A stretch of 12,584 bases of DNA from Dehalococcoidia bacterium UBA1332 (lineage in GTDB: Bacteria > Chloroflexota > Dehalococcoidia > Lucifugimonadales > Lucifugimonadaceae): contig DBSW01000118.1 of NCBI GenBank assembly GCA_002306745.1, positions 1 to 12,584 on the forward strand. Reading direction: 5' to 3'. Below the pieces are notes generated by a model. It was not told the origin of the DNA and did no database searches. It saw only the letters and a list, made by a program, of their open reading frames with translations. The first letter of the stretch is position 1. Each line of letters opens with the position of its first letter. Below are positions 1 through 7,633 of the stretch, piece by piece. Position numbers and translations under genes: made by a program.

Positions 1-649
1 TCAAGTCATAACACCGAAAGTAAGCGGAAAAGTTATTGGTATAGCTGCTGATGTGTCTGTTGAATCTGATGTCCAAGCAATGATCCAAAAAGTAGTCAAC
101 GAGTTTGGTGGGATTGACATTCTAGTCAACAACGCCGGGACCTCATCGGCAACGACACTGGAAAATATGACAGATGAGGCCCTCAAGATTGATTTCGGGA
201 TCAAAGTCTACGGAGCCATTTACTGCGCACGAGCGGCACTTCCCTACCTGAAAAATTCTGGCACAGGCGTAATACTCAACACGACCACGCCAGGAGGGAA
301 GGCATCAGGGCCGGGTAACCAGCCAACCGCTCTATCAAGATCGGCTGGGATTTCACTAACAAAATCATGGGCAGGTGAATTCGCCAAACACAACATCCGC
401 GTAAATACGATTTGTGTCGGTGTGCTGAAATCAGGACAACACCGTACAAGATGGGAATCGATGAACGAGAAAGATCCCAAGTATTCCCTTGATGACCACT
501 GGAAAGCTGTGGGAAGTCACGTCCCACTAGGTCGTATAGGCGAAGCACGCGAAGCTGGCGACGTAATCTGTTTTCTTGCATCCGCACGCGCGAGCTATGT
601 CACAGGCACAGCGATTAATGTCGATGGTGGCAGCGCCCCTGTCGTCTAG
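1..649 (+). CDS. SDR-family oxidoreductase, 5'-truncated by window edge
   Basis: The reading frame is open from base 2 to the TAG at 647-649, so the true start and the nucleotide-binding TGxxxGIG motif lie outside the window; 215 residues are visible. Seen: the Rossmann-fold landmarks AADVS, the NNAG motif after GGIDILVNNAG, and the C-terminal VTGTAINVDGGS signature typical of classical short-chain dehydrogenases. Odd: where the family has YxxxK, the aligned segment is TALSR (codons 326-340), so the catalytic Tyr and Lys are replaced by Thr and Arg, and the catalytic Ser region reads NTTTPGG (from about 278). The downstream helix (SLTKSWAGEFAKHNIRVN) is well conserved, so the alignment is firm. 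It probably binds NAD(P), but either reduces its substrate by altered chemistry or has lost redox activity. Substrate unknown. The gene is followed by a hairpin at 661-696. Confidence 0.9.
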   Translation, partial: QVITPKVSGKVIGIAADVSVESDVQAMIQKVVNEFGGIDILVNNAGTSSATTLENMTDEALKIDFGIKVYGAIYCARAALPYLKNSGTGVILNTTTPGGKASGPGNQPTALSRSAGISLTKSWAGEFAKHNIRVNTICVGVLKSGQHRTRWESMNEKDPKYSLDDHWKAVGSHVPLGRIGEAREAGDVICFLASARASYVTGTAINVDGGSAPVV

Positions 650-660
650 CAATTTAAAAC

Positions 661-696
661 AGGCGCTTCTTGTCTTTTATGTTATGAGAAGCGCCT
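661..696. terminator. Perfect 10-bp hairpin after the SDR gene
   Basis: AGGCGCTTCT (661-670) pairs with AGAAGCGCCT (687-696) across a 16-base loop, 11 bases after the SDR stop codon. The downstream flank is TTAACCGATCC with no clear T run, so it is a plausible but not classical intrinsic terminator. It lies in the convergent gap between the SDR gene and the leftward amidohydrolase. Confidence 0.5.
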
Positions 697-833
697 TAAC
701 CGATCCTTGTTTCAACCTTAAGCTTCGACTGGCGATATCAAGGTCCGGTTACGGTGTATACAACCCAGAATGGTTGAGGCCAGAAGTTAGTACTTCAAAT
801 AACCCGAATAATATTGATCAGCAAAAGCATAGG

Positions 834-2021
834 CTAGGATAGGAAATCAAGAGCTGATCTCACGAAAACTTCAACCCCAATAGGCAGACAATCTTCATTC
901 CAATCGAACCGCGCATTATGATGACCTTCCACTCCCCTTGACGCCACCGTATCGTCGTCTAATGCAGCTCCCAACAAAAAATACACACCCGGAATTCGAT
1001 CATTAAACTCAGCCATATCGTCGCCGACACTCACTGGCTCTAATTCACGGGCATTACCTTCTCCGACTACAAAACTGGCTTGCCGTGTGACCCATGCTGC
1101 CACTTCAGGATCGTTGATAACTGGTGGTGCTCCATGAATACGTTCAAAAGAAGTTGAAGCTCGCATTGCGACAGCGACGTTATTTGAAATCCTTTCTAGA
1201 GCCTGCATTATCTGCACACGAGTGCGTGCCGTATATGCGCGTACAGTCCCCTCAACCATCACGCTGTCTGCGATGACGTTCGGTGCCGACCCACCATGAA
1301 TCTGTCCGAAAGTAAGAACTCCCATATCGTTAGGTGGCACTTCACGACTAATGACAGTCTGGGCTGTAGAAATTATTTCAGCTATTGCAGTCACAGGATC
1401 AATGGTTTTATGGGGCATAGCACCATGACCACCTTTCCCATGAACAGTGAGCCGAAATTGGTCAGCACTAGCGAACACGGTAGATTGATTTACTCCAATT
1501 GTCCCCGTCGGAATCTGGTTCCATAGATGAGTACCAATCACACGATCTGCTGGGTATTTTTCGAGCAGACCATCTTTAATCATTGCCAAGGCTCCCATTA
1601 CGATCTCTTCGGCTGGCTGAAATACGAAGATAATAGTCCCGGCAAGTTGGGCCTTTAGTCCAGATAAAATCTCGGCTGTGATGACTGCCATTGTTATATG
1701 ACCATCGTGGCCACAAGCATGCATACGACCGTTAACAGAAGCGAAATCTAACCCCGTCATTTCATCAACTGGCAAACCGTCTATGTCAGCTCGAATCATC
1801 AGACGTGGTCCTGGCTTTGATCCTTCCAGAACACCGACAAGACCGGTTTTACCAATACCTGTCTCCACTTTGAGACCTGCGTTTTTTAGCCGTTCAGAGA
1901 TTGCTTTGGCGGTAATTTTTTCCTCAAATCCCAACTCAGGTATTCCGTGAAAAAAACGACGAGTCTCCACGATCTCATCGCTTCTAGCCTTAACTAGATC
2001 GGATATGGCATCATTAGACAT
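834..2021 (-). CDS. M20-family amidohydrolase (hippurate/IAA-amino acid hydrolase type)
   Basis: A 395-residue zinc peptidase of the M20D amidohydrolase group, which hydrolyses N-acyl or aryl-acyl amino acids (hippurate, N-acetyl amino acids, indoleacetyl conjugates) in the cytoplasm. Seen: the metal-binding HACGHDGH (Cys103, His105), QPAEE with Glu138/Glu139, His165 in THLW, an acidic SVGDDMAEF at 331-339 and a C-terminal GHHNARFDWNED with His367/368. The lid/dimerisation domain lies at about 185-300 and begins LTVHGKGGHGAMPH. Length is normal for the family and there is no signal peptide. The ATG at 2021 is the best start: an upstream in-frame ATG is immediately followed by TGA, and a GGAG lies 13 bases upstream. 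It is the last of three leftward genes after an aminotransferase and a class I aldolase, which fits release and use of an amino acid. The exact substrate cannot be told from sequence. Confidence 0.93.
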   Translation of the reverse strand: MSNDAISDLVKARSDEIVETRRFFHGIPELGFEEKITAKAISERLKNAGLKVETGIGKTGLVGVLEGSKPGPRLMIRADIDGLPVDEMTGLDFASVNGRMHACGHDGHITMAVITAEILSGLKAQLAGTIIFVFQPAEEIVMGALAMIKDGLLEKYPADRVIGTHLWNQIPTGTIGVNQSTVFASADQFRLTVHGKGGHGAMPHKTIDPVTAIAEIISTAQTVISREVPPNDMGVLTFGQIHGGSAPNVIADSVMVEGTVRAYTARTRVQIMQALERISNNVAVAMRASTSFERIHGAPPVINDPEVAAWVTRQASFVVGEGNARELEPVSVGDDMAEFNDRIPGVYFLLGAALDDDTVASRGVEGHHNARFDWNEDCLPIGVEVFVRSALDFLS

Positions 2022-2051
2022 CGGTCAATTCATACTCCGGATAAATGAGAA

Positions 2052-2076
2052 CCGATTCTGAATCGCACAGATTCGG
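2052..2076. repeat. Imperfect inverted repeat upstream of the amidohydrolase
   Basis: CCGATTCTG (2052-2060) and CAGATTCGG (2068-2076) form a 9-bp stem with a single T-T mismatch and a 7-base loop, 31 bases upstream of the amidohydrolase start. It has no T tract on either side. It may be an operator or an mRNA leader hairpin; its role is unknown. Confidence 0.35.
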
Positions 2077-2166
2077 CTACGAAACGTAAATAACTAAATA
2101 AAACTGGCGCCTATTCATTTCCTCCAAAGTTAGGCAGAGCGGAGCCCGCACGTTCCACAATCAAGA

Positions 2167-3183
2167 TCAAGTACTAGAAATGTAAATGCCCTCTCTCGCA
2201 GCACTCGAATCGATACACCTTTTATGGAATGCGTTCTGCGCTGAAGCAATATTTTCCGACTTGCCTGACCATGTCCTCAAAGGAGCCGATTGTAATCCTC
2301 TACCGTACGAGTAGGTAATCTCCCATGGAAGATTTTCGCTGTTTGCAATCTTGTTGATTTCGTTAAGATTTACAACCGATTCCACATCTCCTTGGCCCCC
2401 TGACAAAAAAGCTATACCTGGTACATCCGCAGGAACGGTTTCTAAAAAGCAATCTACCGTCTTTCGAGCCACCTCTTCTGCAGATGCCCGTTCAATTGCA
2501 TCAGAACCAGAAATAACCATATTTGGCTTAAGTACTATTCCAGTCAGATCTATGTTTTGATTACCCAGTTCCACAAACACAGATTTCAATACACGAGTAG
2601 TTACTGATAGACATGCATCAATGCTGTGTGTTCCATCCATAAGTACTTCAGGTTCCACAATTGGTACGAGTCCTTGTTCCTGACAGAGAGAAGAATAACG
2701 ACCAAGTGCGTGTGCGTTAGTGTTTATGGCGTAATCAGAAGGCTTGTTTTGCCCAACAACCAAAAGTGCCCTCCACTTTGCGAATCGCGCCCCTAGTTGA
2801 TAGTAGTCAGACAGTCTACTCCTGAGACCATCGAGCCCTTCAGTGATGAATTCACTAGGTGCACCAGCCAGATCGTGGGTAGAGTTATCAACCTTAATCC
2901 CGGAAATAACATTTTGACTTGAAAGCAAATCCACAAAACTAATTCCGGTGTCATCAGATTGCCGAATAGTCTCGTCATACATAATCACTCCAGAGATGTA
3001 ATCCGCTAAATCTGGAGTTTGAAACAGTAACTGACGCCATTGCCGTCTAGTTTCTTCTGTAGACTCGACATTGACGCTCTCGAGACGCTTTGTCATTGTA
3101 CCGACACTCTCGTCAGCTGCGAGAATACCTTTTTTGCGGGCTACCATACTCAAGGCAATCGAATTGAGTTCCACAGAAGTCAT
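2167..3183 (-). CDS. Class I fructose-bisphosphate aldolase
   Basis: A 338-residue Schiff-base aldolase that cleaves fructose-1,6-bisphosphate to dihydroxyacetone phosphate and glyceraldehyde 3-phosphate in the cytoplasm. Family blocks seen in order: GILAADES (Asp24), SGIKVD (95-99), GARFAKWRA (Lys136), LVPIVEPE (Glu178), IVLKPNM with Lys219 as the Schiff-base lysine, FLSGGQ (259-264), and SYGRGLQ with Arg295 as the phosphate-binding residue. It is the eukaryote-like fold, not the zinc class II enzyme. Odd: the protein ends in EGIYISST instead of the usual tail ending NHAY, so the C-terminal tyrosine that finishes the catalytic cycle in muscle aldolase is absent. The start is supported by AGGA 9 bases upstream. 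It lies between the aminotransferase and the amidohydrolase on the same strand, and could instead act on a related sugar phosphate. Confidence 0.93.
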   Translation of the reverse strand: MTSVELNSIALSMVARKKGILAADESVGTMTKRLESVNVESTEETRRQWRQLLFQTPDLADYISGVIMYDETIRQSDDTGISFVDLLSSQNVISGIKVDNSTHDLAGAPSEFITEGLDGLRSRLSDYYQLGARFAKWRALLVVGQNKPSDYAINTNAHALGRYSSLCQEQGLVPIVEPEVLMDGTHSIDACLSVTTRVLKSVFVELGNQNIDLTGIVLKPNMVISGSDAIERASAEEVARKTVDCFLETVPADVPGIAFLSGGQGDVESVVNLNEINKIANSENLPWEITYSYGRGLQSAPLRTWSGKSENIASAQNAFHKRCIDSSAAREGIYISST

Positions 3184-3287
3184 ACGTAGGAATCCTAATC
3201 GTCGTTTTATGAACTACCTTTTAACAAAACATTGGTTCTGATATCCGGCAAATAAATTCTACACAACAGACTGTGAGTAAAGGACAG

Positions 3288-4499
3288 TTACATCACGCCG
3301 TGCTGTTTGAATAACTGTGCCAATAGCGCTATACCCTCTGAATTTTTTTCAACTGATTCAAAAGCGAAACAAAGCCGAGCACAGTTTTTGCCAATCCGAC
3401 CAGAGCCATCCGCCTCAAAGTTTGGTCCTGCAACGTAACCTACGCCCTGATCGAAAACCTCATCACGAATACTAGCGATATCGGCATCCTCTGGCATAGT
3501 CAACCATACATAACAGCCGCCTTGAGGCGCAGACCAAACGGCACCGGAATTATGAAAATGTTCTTCTAGAGCATCGACCATCGAGTTGCACTTCGCTTCC
3601 AAAATAGGATTAAAGTTATCCCGATGCAAATCGAGATTATTTTTTAGGAACCCCTCTATCGCGACTGCAGCGAACTGGTTAGGACCAGAACCAATTTTGA
3701 AACTTAAAGCTCGGCGCATCAAATCCGGCGAACAAGTAAAGTAACCAAGGCGGAGACCAGGCGCAAGCAATTTCGAATATGAAGCTACATAAACGACTAT
3801 ACCTGAGTCATCGAGAGCCCTAAACGCCGGCTGTGTTTCGCCTTTATAGCGCAGGTCTACATAACAGTCATCTTCGAGAATAGGCATTCCGTACTTGTGT
3901 GCGATATCTAGGATTGCTCTTCGCCTCTGTTCGGACAAAGTTGATCCAGTTGGGTTTTGATGTTCAGGTATCGTGTATAGGTATTTAGGCTTATCACCAG
4001 CAGAATTAAGGTCTATGATCTGCTTCTCTAAAGCTTCAGGAATAATTCCACCATCATCGATTGCGACACCACGAATATCGGCTCCAAACCTTCTCAGCTG
4101 GTTCGTTGTCCCCATATAAACAAATTCTTCTGCAAGAACGATATCTCCTGGATTAGTCAGAGCTTGTATTACCAAACCCAGTGCCTCTCCAGAACCATTG
4201 GTCAAGGCTAATTCTTCGGAAGTCACTGAAAAACCTCGATCGGTGACCAGCTTTTGTACTGTGTACTCACGAAGCTCAATCGCCCCGAGTTGTTGTGGAT
4301 AATAGGCCATTTCGGCCAAAACTTTTTCACTGTTTGAGTCCACGGCGGTTTGCAACGCCTGAATCAGACCATCCATTGGCAGAGTTTCAGGTGCTGGATA
4401 TGCAACCGCAAAGTCATACTTTGCGTGCGCAACTGGGTTCAGAGGTGTGTCAGCTGAATCTCTCGAGAACAGCTTATCGTAACTAAACGTACCAACCAT
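3288..4499 (-). CDS. PLP-dependent aminotransferase, class I/II (2-aminoadipate transaminase-like)
   Basis: A fold-type I, pyridoxal-phosphate aminotransferase of the LysN/MocR-related group but without the N-terminal winged-helix domain. Numbering from the chosen ATG (403 residues): YYPQQLGAIELREY near 66-79, HQNPTG with Asn182, EDDCYVDLRY near 209-218, SYSKLLAPGLRLG with Lys243 as the PLP Schiff-base lysine, PQGGCYVW near 325-332, and RLCFAF with Arg375 as the likely substrate carboxylate-binding arginine. The frame stays open to an ATG at 4622, and another ATG lies at 4541. I chose 4499 because MVGTFSYDKLFSR looks like the usual family N-terminus and because the leader just before it resembles the one before the aldolase start. 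Likely reaction: amino acid plus 2-oxoglutarate giving a 2-oxo acid plus glutamate; amino acid unknown. Divergent from the dehydrogenase at 4682. Confidence 0.9.
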   Translation of the reverse strand: MVGTFSYDKLFSRDSADTPLNPVAHAKYDFAVAYPAPETLPMDGLIQALQTAVDSNSEKVLAEMAYYPQQLGAIELREYTVQKLVTDRGFSVTSEELALTNGSGEALGLVIQALTNPGDIVLAEEFVYMGTTNQLRRFGADIRGVAIDDGGIIPEALEKQIIDLNSAGDKPKYLYTIPEHQNPTGSTLSEQRRRAILDIAHKYGMPILEDDCYVDLRYKGETQPAFRALDDSGIVVYVASYSKLLAPGLRLGYFTCSPDLMRRALSFKIGSGPNQFAAVAIEGFLKNNLDLHRDNFNPILEAKCNSMVDALEEHFHNSGAVWSAPQGGCYVWLTMPEDADIASIRDEVFDQGVGYVAGPNFEADGSGRIGKNCARLCFAFESVEKNSEGIALLAQLFKQHGVM

Positions 4500-4681
4500 A
4501 TTTGTAGGATTCCAATCACTATCTAGCCACTTTGATTTCATATAACGCGGACCGCTGAAGCTTACTGGTCGAATGAAGGAACTGCAAAGGAATTTATGCC
4601 GTGTATCTGATATACATCCCAATAACTTTTAGAAATCTCAGAATATGCCATGCTGATGGCCTTACGAGTCAGGAGTCGAAT
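4500..4681. promoter_or_regulatory. Divergent intergenic region between aminotransferase and dehydrogenase
   Basis: This 182-base AT-leaning spacer must hold both promoters if the starts at 4499 and 4682 are right. It contains an inverted repeat, TGTAT (4602-4606) and ATACA (4612-4616) with a 5-base spacer, which could be an operator. A weak leftward promoter-like pair (TTGGGA with CATAAA about 18 bases apart on the minus strand, roughly 4624 down to 4595) overlaps it. Neither is strong enough to call firmly. Confidence 0.35.
4671..4675 (+). promoter_or_regulatory. Shine-Dalgarno deciding the dehydrogenase start
   Basis: AGGAG sits 6 bases before the ATG at 4682. The same frame is open from a GTG at 4601, but that codon has no ribosome binding site and would add 27 residues not expected in this family. 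Confidence 0.75.
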
Positions 4682-5713
4682 ATGCGCGGAGTTGCATTCC
4701 ACGGTAACAGCATCGCAGAGGTCATAGATTATCCCGATACAGACCCCGGTCCTGAACAAGTACTCGTCAAACTACGCTCTTCCGGATTATGTGGATCGGA
4801 TTTTGTTCGTTACGACGCTGACTCTGCTAACAAACACAGCGGACAGATGATTCGCCCTGGTCACGAACCCTGTGGAGAGATAGCAGCAGTAGGCAACAAA
4901 GTAAAAGGTGTCAAAATCGGTGACCGGATTATTCAACACCACTACGAAGGTTGCCGAGAATGCAACTACTGTCTGACCGGATGGCAACAGTTATGTGAGG
5001 CAACTGATAAAAAGCGCTACTACGGTGGATCCATGCACGGAGGACATGGTGACTACATGGTCGCCCACCAATCGACATGTGTCCCATTACCTGATCAAGT
5101 AAGTTTCGAAGTGGGAGCGTATCTAGCATGTGGAGCTAGCACAGCATTCCAAGCACTGAAAAAAATGGAAATATCAGGCCGTGACACGCTCGCTATCTTC
5201 GGTCAAGGGCCAGTAGGACTCGCCGCGACTATGTTCGGGCAAGAAATGGGGGCAAGAATAATTGCGGTTGACATCTCTCAAGAACGGTTGGATATGGCCG
5301 TTAAAGCAGGTGCGTGGGAAACCGTTAATCCTAAAGACGGTAATGCTGCAGACCAAATAAAATCGCTAACTAAAGGACAGGGTGCAGATGCTACACTCGA
5401 AGCAGCCGGATTATCTGATACCAGAATCGCAGCTGTAGAATCAACACGTATATTCGGTCGTGCGTGCCTTGTAGGAGAGGGTGGAGAAGTGACCTACAAA
5501 CCAACTCCACATATCATTCACCGACATTTGACACTGATAGGATCTTGGACTTTTTCGACATTCGGGCTTGCAGAAGCTGCTAGATTTACTGGCGACCGAG
5601 ATATTCCCCTTTCCTCTTTGATAACTTCTCGATCGACAATTGAAGAAGCCCCTCAAGCATACTTGGCGTTCTCTTCAGGGGCGCCTGGAAAATTTGTTAT
5701 CAACTGGGATTAG
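4682..5713 (+). CDS. Zinc-dependent medium-chain alcohol dehydrogenase
   Basis: A 343-residue MDR-family NAD(P)-dependent alcohol or polyol dehydrogenase (threonine/sorbitol dehydrogenase-like), cytoplasmic. Seen: a catalytic zinc site with Cys37 (GLCGSD), His61-Glu62 (RPGHEPCGEI) and a likely third ligand Cys150 (LACGAST); a complete structural zinc lobe Cys91-x2-Cys94-x2-Cys97-x7-Cys105; a Rossmann glycine motif GQGPVG at 174-179; and Asp197 at the end of beta-2 (AVDIS), which favours NAD over NADP. The C-terminus ends GKFVINWD as in the family. The start at 4682 is set by a strong Shine-Dalgarno. It is divergent from the aminotransferase, so the two may share control. It could oxidise a secondary alcohol or 3-hydroxy amino acid; the substrate is not readable from sequence. 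Confidence 0.93.
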   Translation: MRGVAFHGNSIAEVIDYPDTDPGPEQVLVKLRSSGLCGSDFVRYDADSANKHSGQMIRPGHEPCGEIAAVGNKVKGVKIGDRIIQHHYEGCRECNYCLTGWQQLCEATDKKRYYGGSMHGGHGDYMVAHQSTCVPLPDQVSFEVGAYLACGASTAFQALKKMEISGRDTLAIFGQGPVGLAATMFGQEMGARIIAVDISQERLDMAVKAGAWETVNPKDGNAADQIKSLTKGQGADATLEAAGLSDTRIAAVESTRIFGRACLVGEGGEVTYKPTPHIIHRHLTLIGSWTFSTFGLAEAARFTGDRDIPLSSLITSRSTIEEAPQAYLAFSSGAPGKFVINWD

Positions 5714-5775
5714 AGCATATTGCAACTCTCAATTAGAAGTTAGTTGAACAATTCAGCTGTTAATTCCGCGCATCC

Positions 5776-5798
5776 TTGATTACGAAAAACGTAATCAA
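5776..5798. terminator. Perfect 9-bp hairpin after the dehydrogenase
   Basis: TTGATTACG and CGTAATCAA pair perfectly around an AAAAA loop. On the plus strand it is followed by CTACCCTTTAACCCCTTTT, a pyrimidine-rich but not pure T tail. Likely the end of the dehydrogenase transcript; a palindromic operator is the alternative. Confidence 0.4.
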
Positions 5799-6063
5799 CT
5801 ACCCTTTAACCCCTTTTAGTTGAGGTATAAGGAAGGTTACAATAATAGATCGGCTGTATTGGTAGATGACTAAGACGTTTTATGTCTTAAAAAATGGTTT
5901 GCAAGGCAACGAATCAATTTTTTCAATGTCGAAAATCTCAGGTTATACCAAATTATCAATCTAAAAAATAAACCTAATACTTACATGCGCAGCGCCCTAC
6001 AAAGAGGATAAAGATAAAAAGCCTTATATCGGTAATGTGCAGAATTAAGGGTAAATCTACGTA

Positions 6064-6080
6064 CGGGTTACTAAAACCCG
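6064..6080 (+). promoter_or_regulatory. Hairpin abutting the rpoD Shine-Dalgarno
   Basis: CGGGTT (6064-6069) and AACCCG (6075-6080) form a perfect 6-bp stem with a 5-base loop that ends exactly where the Shine-Dalgarno AAAGGAAG (6081-6088) begins. It leaves the ribosome binding site unpaired and may set or stabilise the 5' end of the coding message. Confidence 0.4.
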
Positions 6081-6088
6081 AAAGGAAG
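6081..6088 (+). promoter_or_regulatory. Strong Shine-Dalgarno for the TTG start of rpoD
   Basis: AAAGGAAG ends 5 bases before the TTG at 6094. The next in-frame ATG (6181) has no comparable site, so the unusual TTG start is well supported. Confidence 0.7.
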
Positions 6089-6093
6089 AACAG

Positions 6094-7614
6094 TTGGTCC
6101 AAAAGCGACGAACATCACGCGTAAATGACATAAACGCCGCACTAGAAGGTGAAGCCGAGTACACCCCAGCGTTTACACGCATGGAAGATACTGAGGACGA
6201 GGCAAACCAGATAATTGAAAGTGGCGCTACCGCCGTTACGCGTTCTGAATTGGATATGTGGGAAGCAGCGAGAGCTTCTGATTCTTCCACTAACATAACT
6301 AACGCACTTCAGCAGGAAGTTCAGGAGTCTGAACTAACCGAAGACACAGTTCGCATGTATCTGCGAGAGATAGGTCGAGTCGCTCTGCTTACAGCTGCTG
6401 ATGAAGTCGTGTTAGCTAGAGCTGTTGAGCTTGCTCAACGACTCGAAACCATCGAAAAGGAAATTCAAGGCGATAATGAATTCGCTACACCGGATCAATT
6501 AACTGTTATCGCCGAAATCCTGTCTAAACTGGGTCCAGTAGGCGATACCGCATCCGCTGTCGCTAAATATCTGGGTCTTAACACCCCCGTGACACTTGGG
6601 GAAGCGCTGAATAATCCTGACCTCAGAGCACTTGTGGATGGCAAACGTGAAGACGAGCTAATCAACTACCTTTCAGATGCTCTAGGGGTCGAGCCTGAAG
6701 AAGCACATGCCCTAGTTGTGGAACTGTCCGTCTTATCCAGATTGCTGTCAGGCGACGTGGTCGATATGCTTGGAATTAACCCCAACCTAGAAGACCTTCC
6801 GGACGAAACTACAAAACCAGATTTCATAGAAGCACTTCGTCCACTAACTCCCGTTCTTAATGCGCACATAATGCGTGTTAAAGAAGAAGGAGAGAAGGCG
6901 AGGCGCCACTTAGGCGAAGCCAACCTGAGACTGGTCGTAAGCGTTGCAAAGAAACACCTCAACCGAGGGCTCTCAATGCTCGACTTGATACAGGAAGGAA
7001 ATATCGGCTTGATGCGCGCCATCGAAAAATTCGATTTCCGTAAAGGATTCAAGTTTTCGACTTACGCAACTTGGTGGATCCGGCAAGGAATAACTCGAGC
7101 AATAGCCGACCAAGCTAGAACCATTCGAATCCCTGTTCACGTGGTTGAAACATTGAATAAGATCATGAGGGCGCGCCGTGAATTAGGACAGCAGCTCAAC
7201 CGTGAACCAACCGTAGAAGAGTTGTCAGAACGAGTTGAGTTACCGATTGATCGCGTCTCCGAAATTCTACAAATGTCGCAAGAACCGGTCTCGCTCGAAA
7301 CGCCAATCGGTGAAGACGCTGAAAACGAACTGGGTGATCTTATTCAAGATAGCAACGCACCTGCCCCTGCGGACGTTGCGGCACAGTCATCTATGCGCGA
7401 ACAAGTTGATGAAGTGCTTGGCCATTTACAAGATAGAGAGCGCCGAGTACTTGAGTTACGTTTTGGGCTTTTCGATGGCAGACCGCGCACCTTAGAAGAA
7501 ATTGGCGGAGAATTAAACCTAACACGAGAACGAATCCGACAAATAGAACGCAAAGCGCTCGGCAGGCTGCGAGGCGATGCACATGTGGCAGAGCTTCGAG
7601 AACTTCTTGTCTAG
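6094..7614 (+). CDS. rpoD: Primary sigma factor RpoD/SigA (sigma-70)
   Basis: A 506-residue housekeeping sigma factor that directs RNA polymerase to -10/-35 promoters. Domains: an acidic N-terminal stretch of about 80 residues with little similarity to region 1.1; region 1.2 at 82-115 (DTVRMYLREIGRVALLTAADEV); an insert of about 150 residues (116-265); region 2 at 266-350 including NLRLVVSVAKKH, LDLIQEGNIGLMRAIEKFD and the -10 recognition helix YATWWIRQGITRAI; region 3 at 351-425; region 4 at about 432-500, with the -35 recognition helix-turn-helix TLEEIGGELNLTRERIRQIE (466-485). Near-perfect region 2 and 4 motifs point to the essential primary factor and not an alternative one. It starts with TTG behind a strong Shine-Dalgarno. 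It stands alone between a long leader and a strong terminator, so it is probably monocistronic. Confidence 0.97.
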   Translation: MVQKRRTSRVNDINAALEGEAEYTPAFTRMEDTEDEANQIIESGATAVTRSELDMWEAARASDSSTNITNALQQEVQESELTEDTVRMYLREIGRVALLTAADEVVLARAVELAQRLETIEKEIQGDNEFATPDQLTVIAEILSKLGPVGDTASAVAKYLGLNTPVTLGEALNNPDLRALVDGKREDELINYLSDALGVEPEEAHALVVELSVLSRLLSGDVVDMLGINPNLEDLPDETTKPDFIEALRPLTPVLNAHIMRVKEEGEKARRHLGEANLRLVVSVAKKHLNRGLSMLDLIQEGNIGLMRAIEKFDFRKGFKFSTYATWWIRQGITRAIADQARTIRIPVHVVETLNKIMRARRELGQQLNREPTVEELSERVELPIDRVSEILQMSQEPVSLETPIGEDAENELGDLIQDSNAPAPADVAAQSSMREQVDEVLGHLQDRERRVLELRFGLFDGRPRTLEEIGGELNLTRERIRQIERKALGRLRGDAHVAELRELLV

Positions 7615-7633
7615 GAACAGGATAAACATAGAA

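Larger units (their letters stand above)
5714..6093. other. 380-base non-coding rpoD leader with hairpins
   Basis: No convincing gene here. The stretch is AT-rich. A perfect 9-bp inverted repeat, TTGATTACG (5776-5784) and CGTAATCAA (5790-5798) around an A5 loop, lies 62 bases after the dehydrogenase stop. A weaker one, TAAGAC (5871-5876) and GTCTTA (5884-5889), follows, then a short hairpin at 6064-6080 against the ribosome binding site. A TACAAT at 5838-5843 resembles a -10 box, but no good -35 is spaced correctly. The rpoD promoter is therefore expected here but not located. Confidence 0.5.

Noticed and set aside
697..833. A small gene in the SDR-amidohydrolase gap (open frame 576-842)
   Set aside because: Most of it overlaps the SDR 3' end and the terminator hairpin, with no ribosome binding site or recognisable protein features.
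4500..4622. Longer aminotransferase start at 4622 (or 4541)
   Set aside because: The extra N-terminal residues look unlike the family, the upstream starts have no ribosome binding site, and the 4622 start would extend over the dehydrogenase promoter region. The 4541 ATG cannot be fully excluded.
4601..4681. Longer dehydrogenase start at the GTG 4601
   Set aside because: AGGAG at 4671-4675 is perfectly placed for the ATG at 4682, and MRGVAF is a normal family N-terminus.
6666..7052. A 128-codon antisense open frame inside rpoD
   Set aside because: It mirrors conserved sigma region 2 coding sequence, has no recognisable domain and is rich in Ser/Arg, as expected of a shadow frame.
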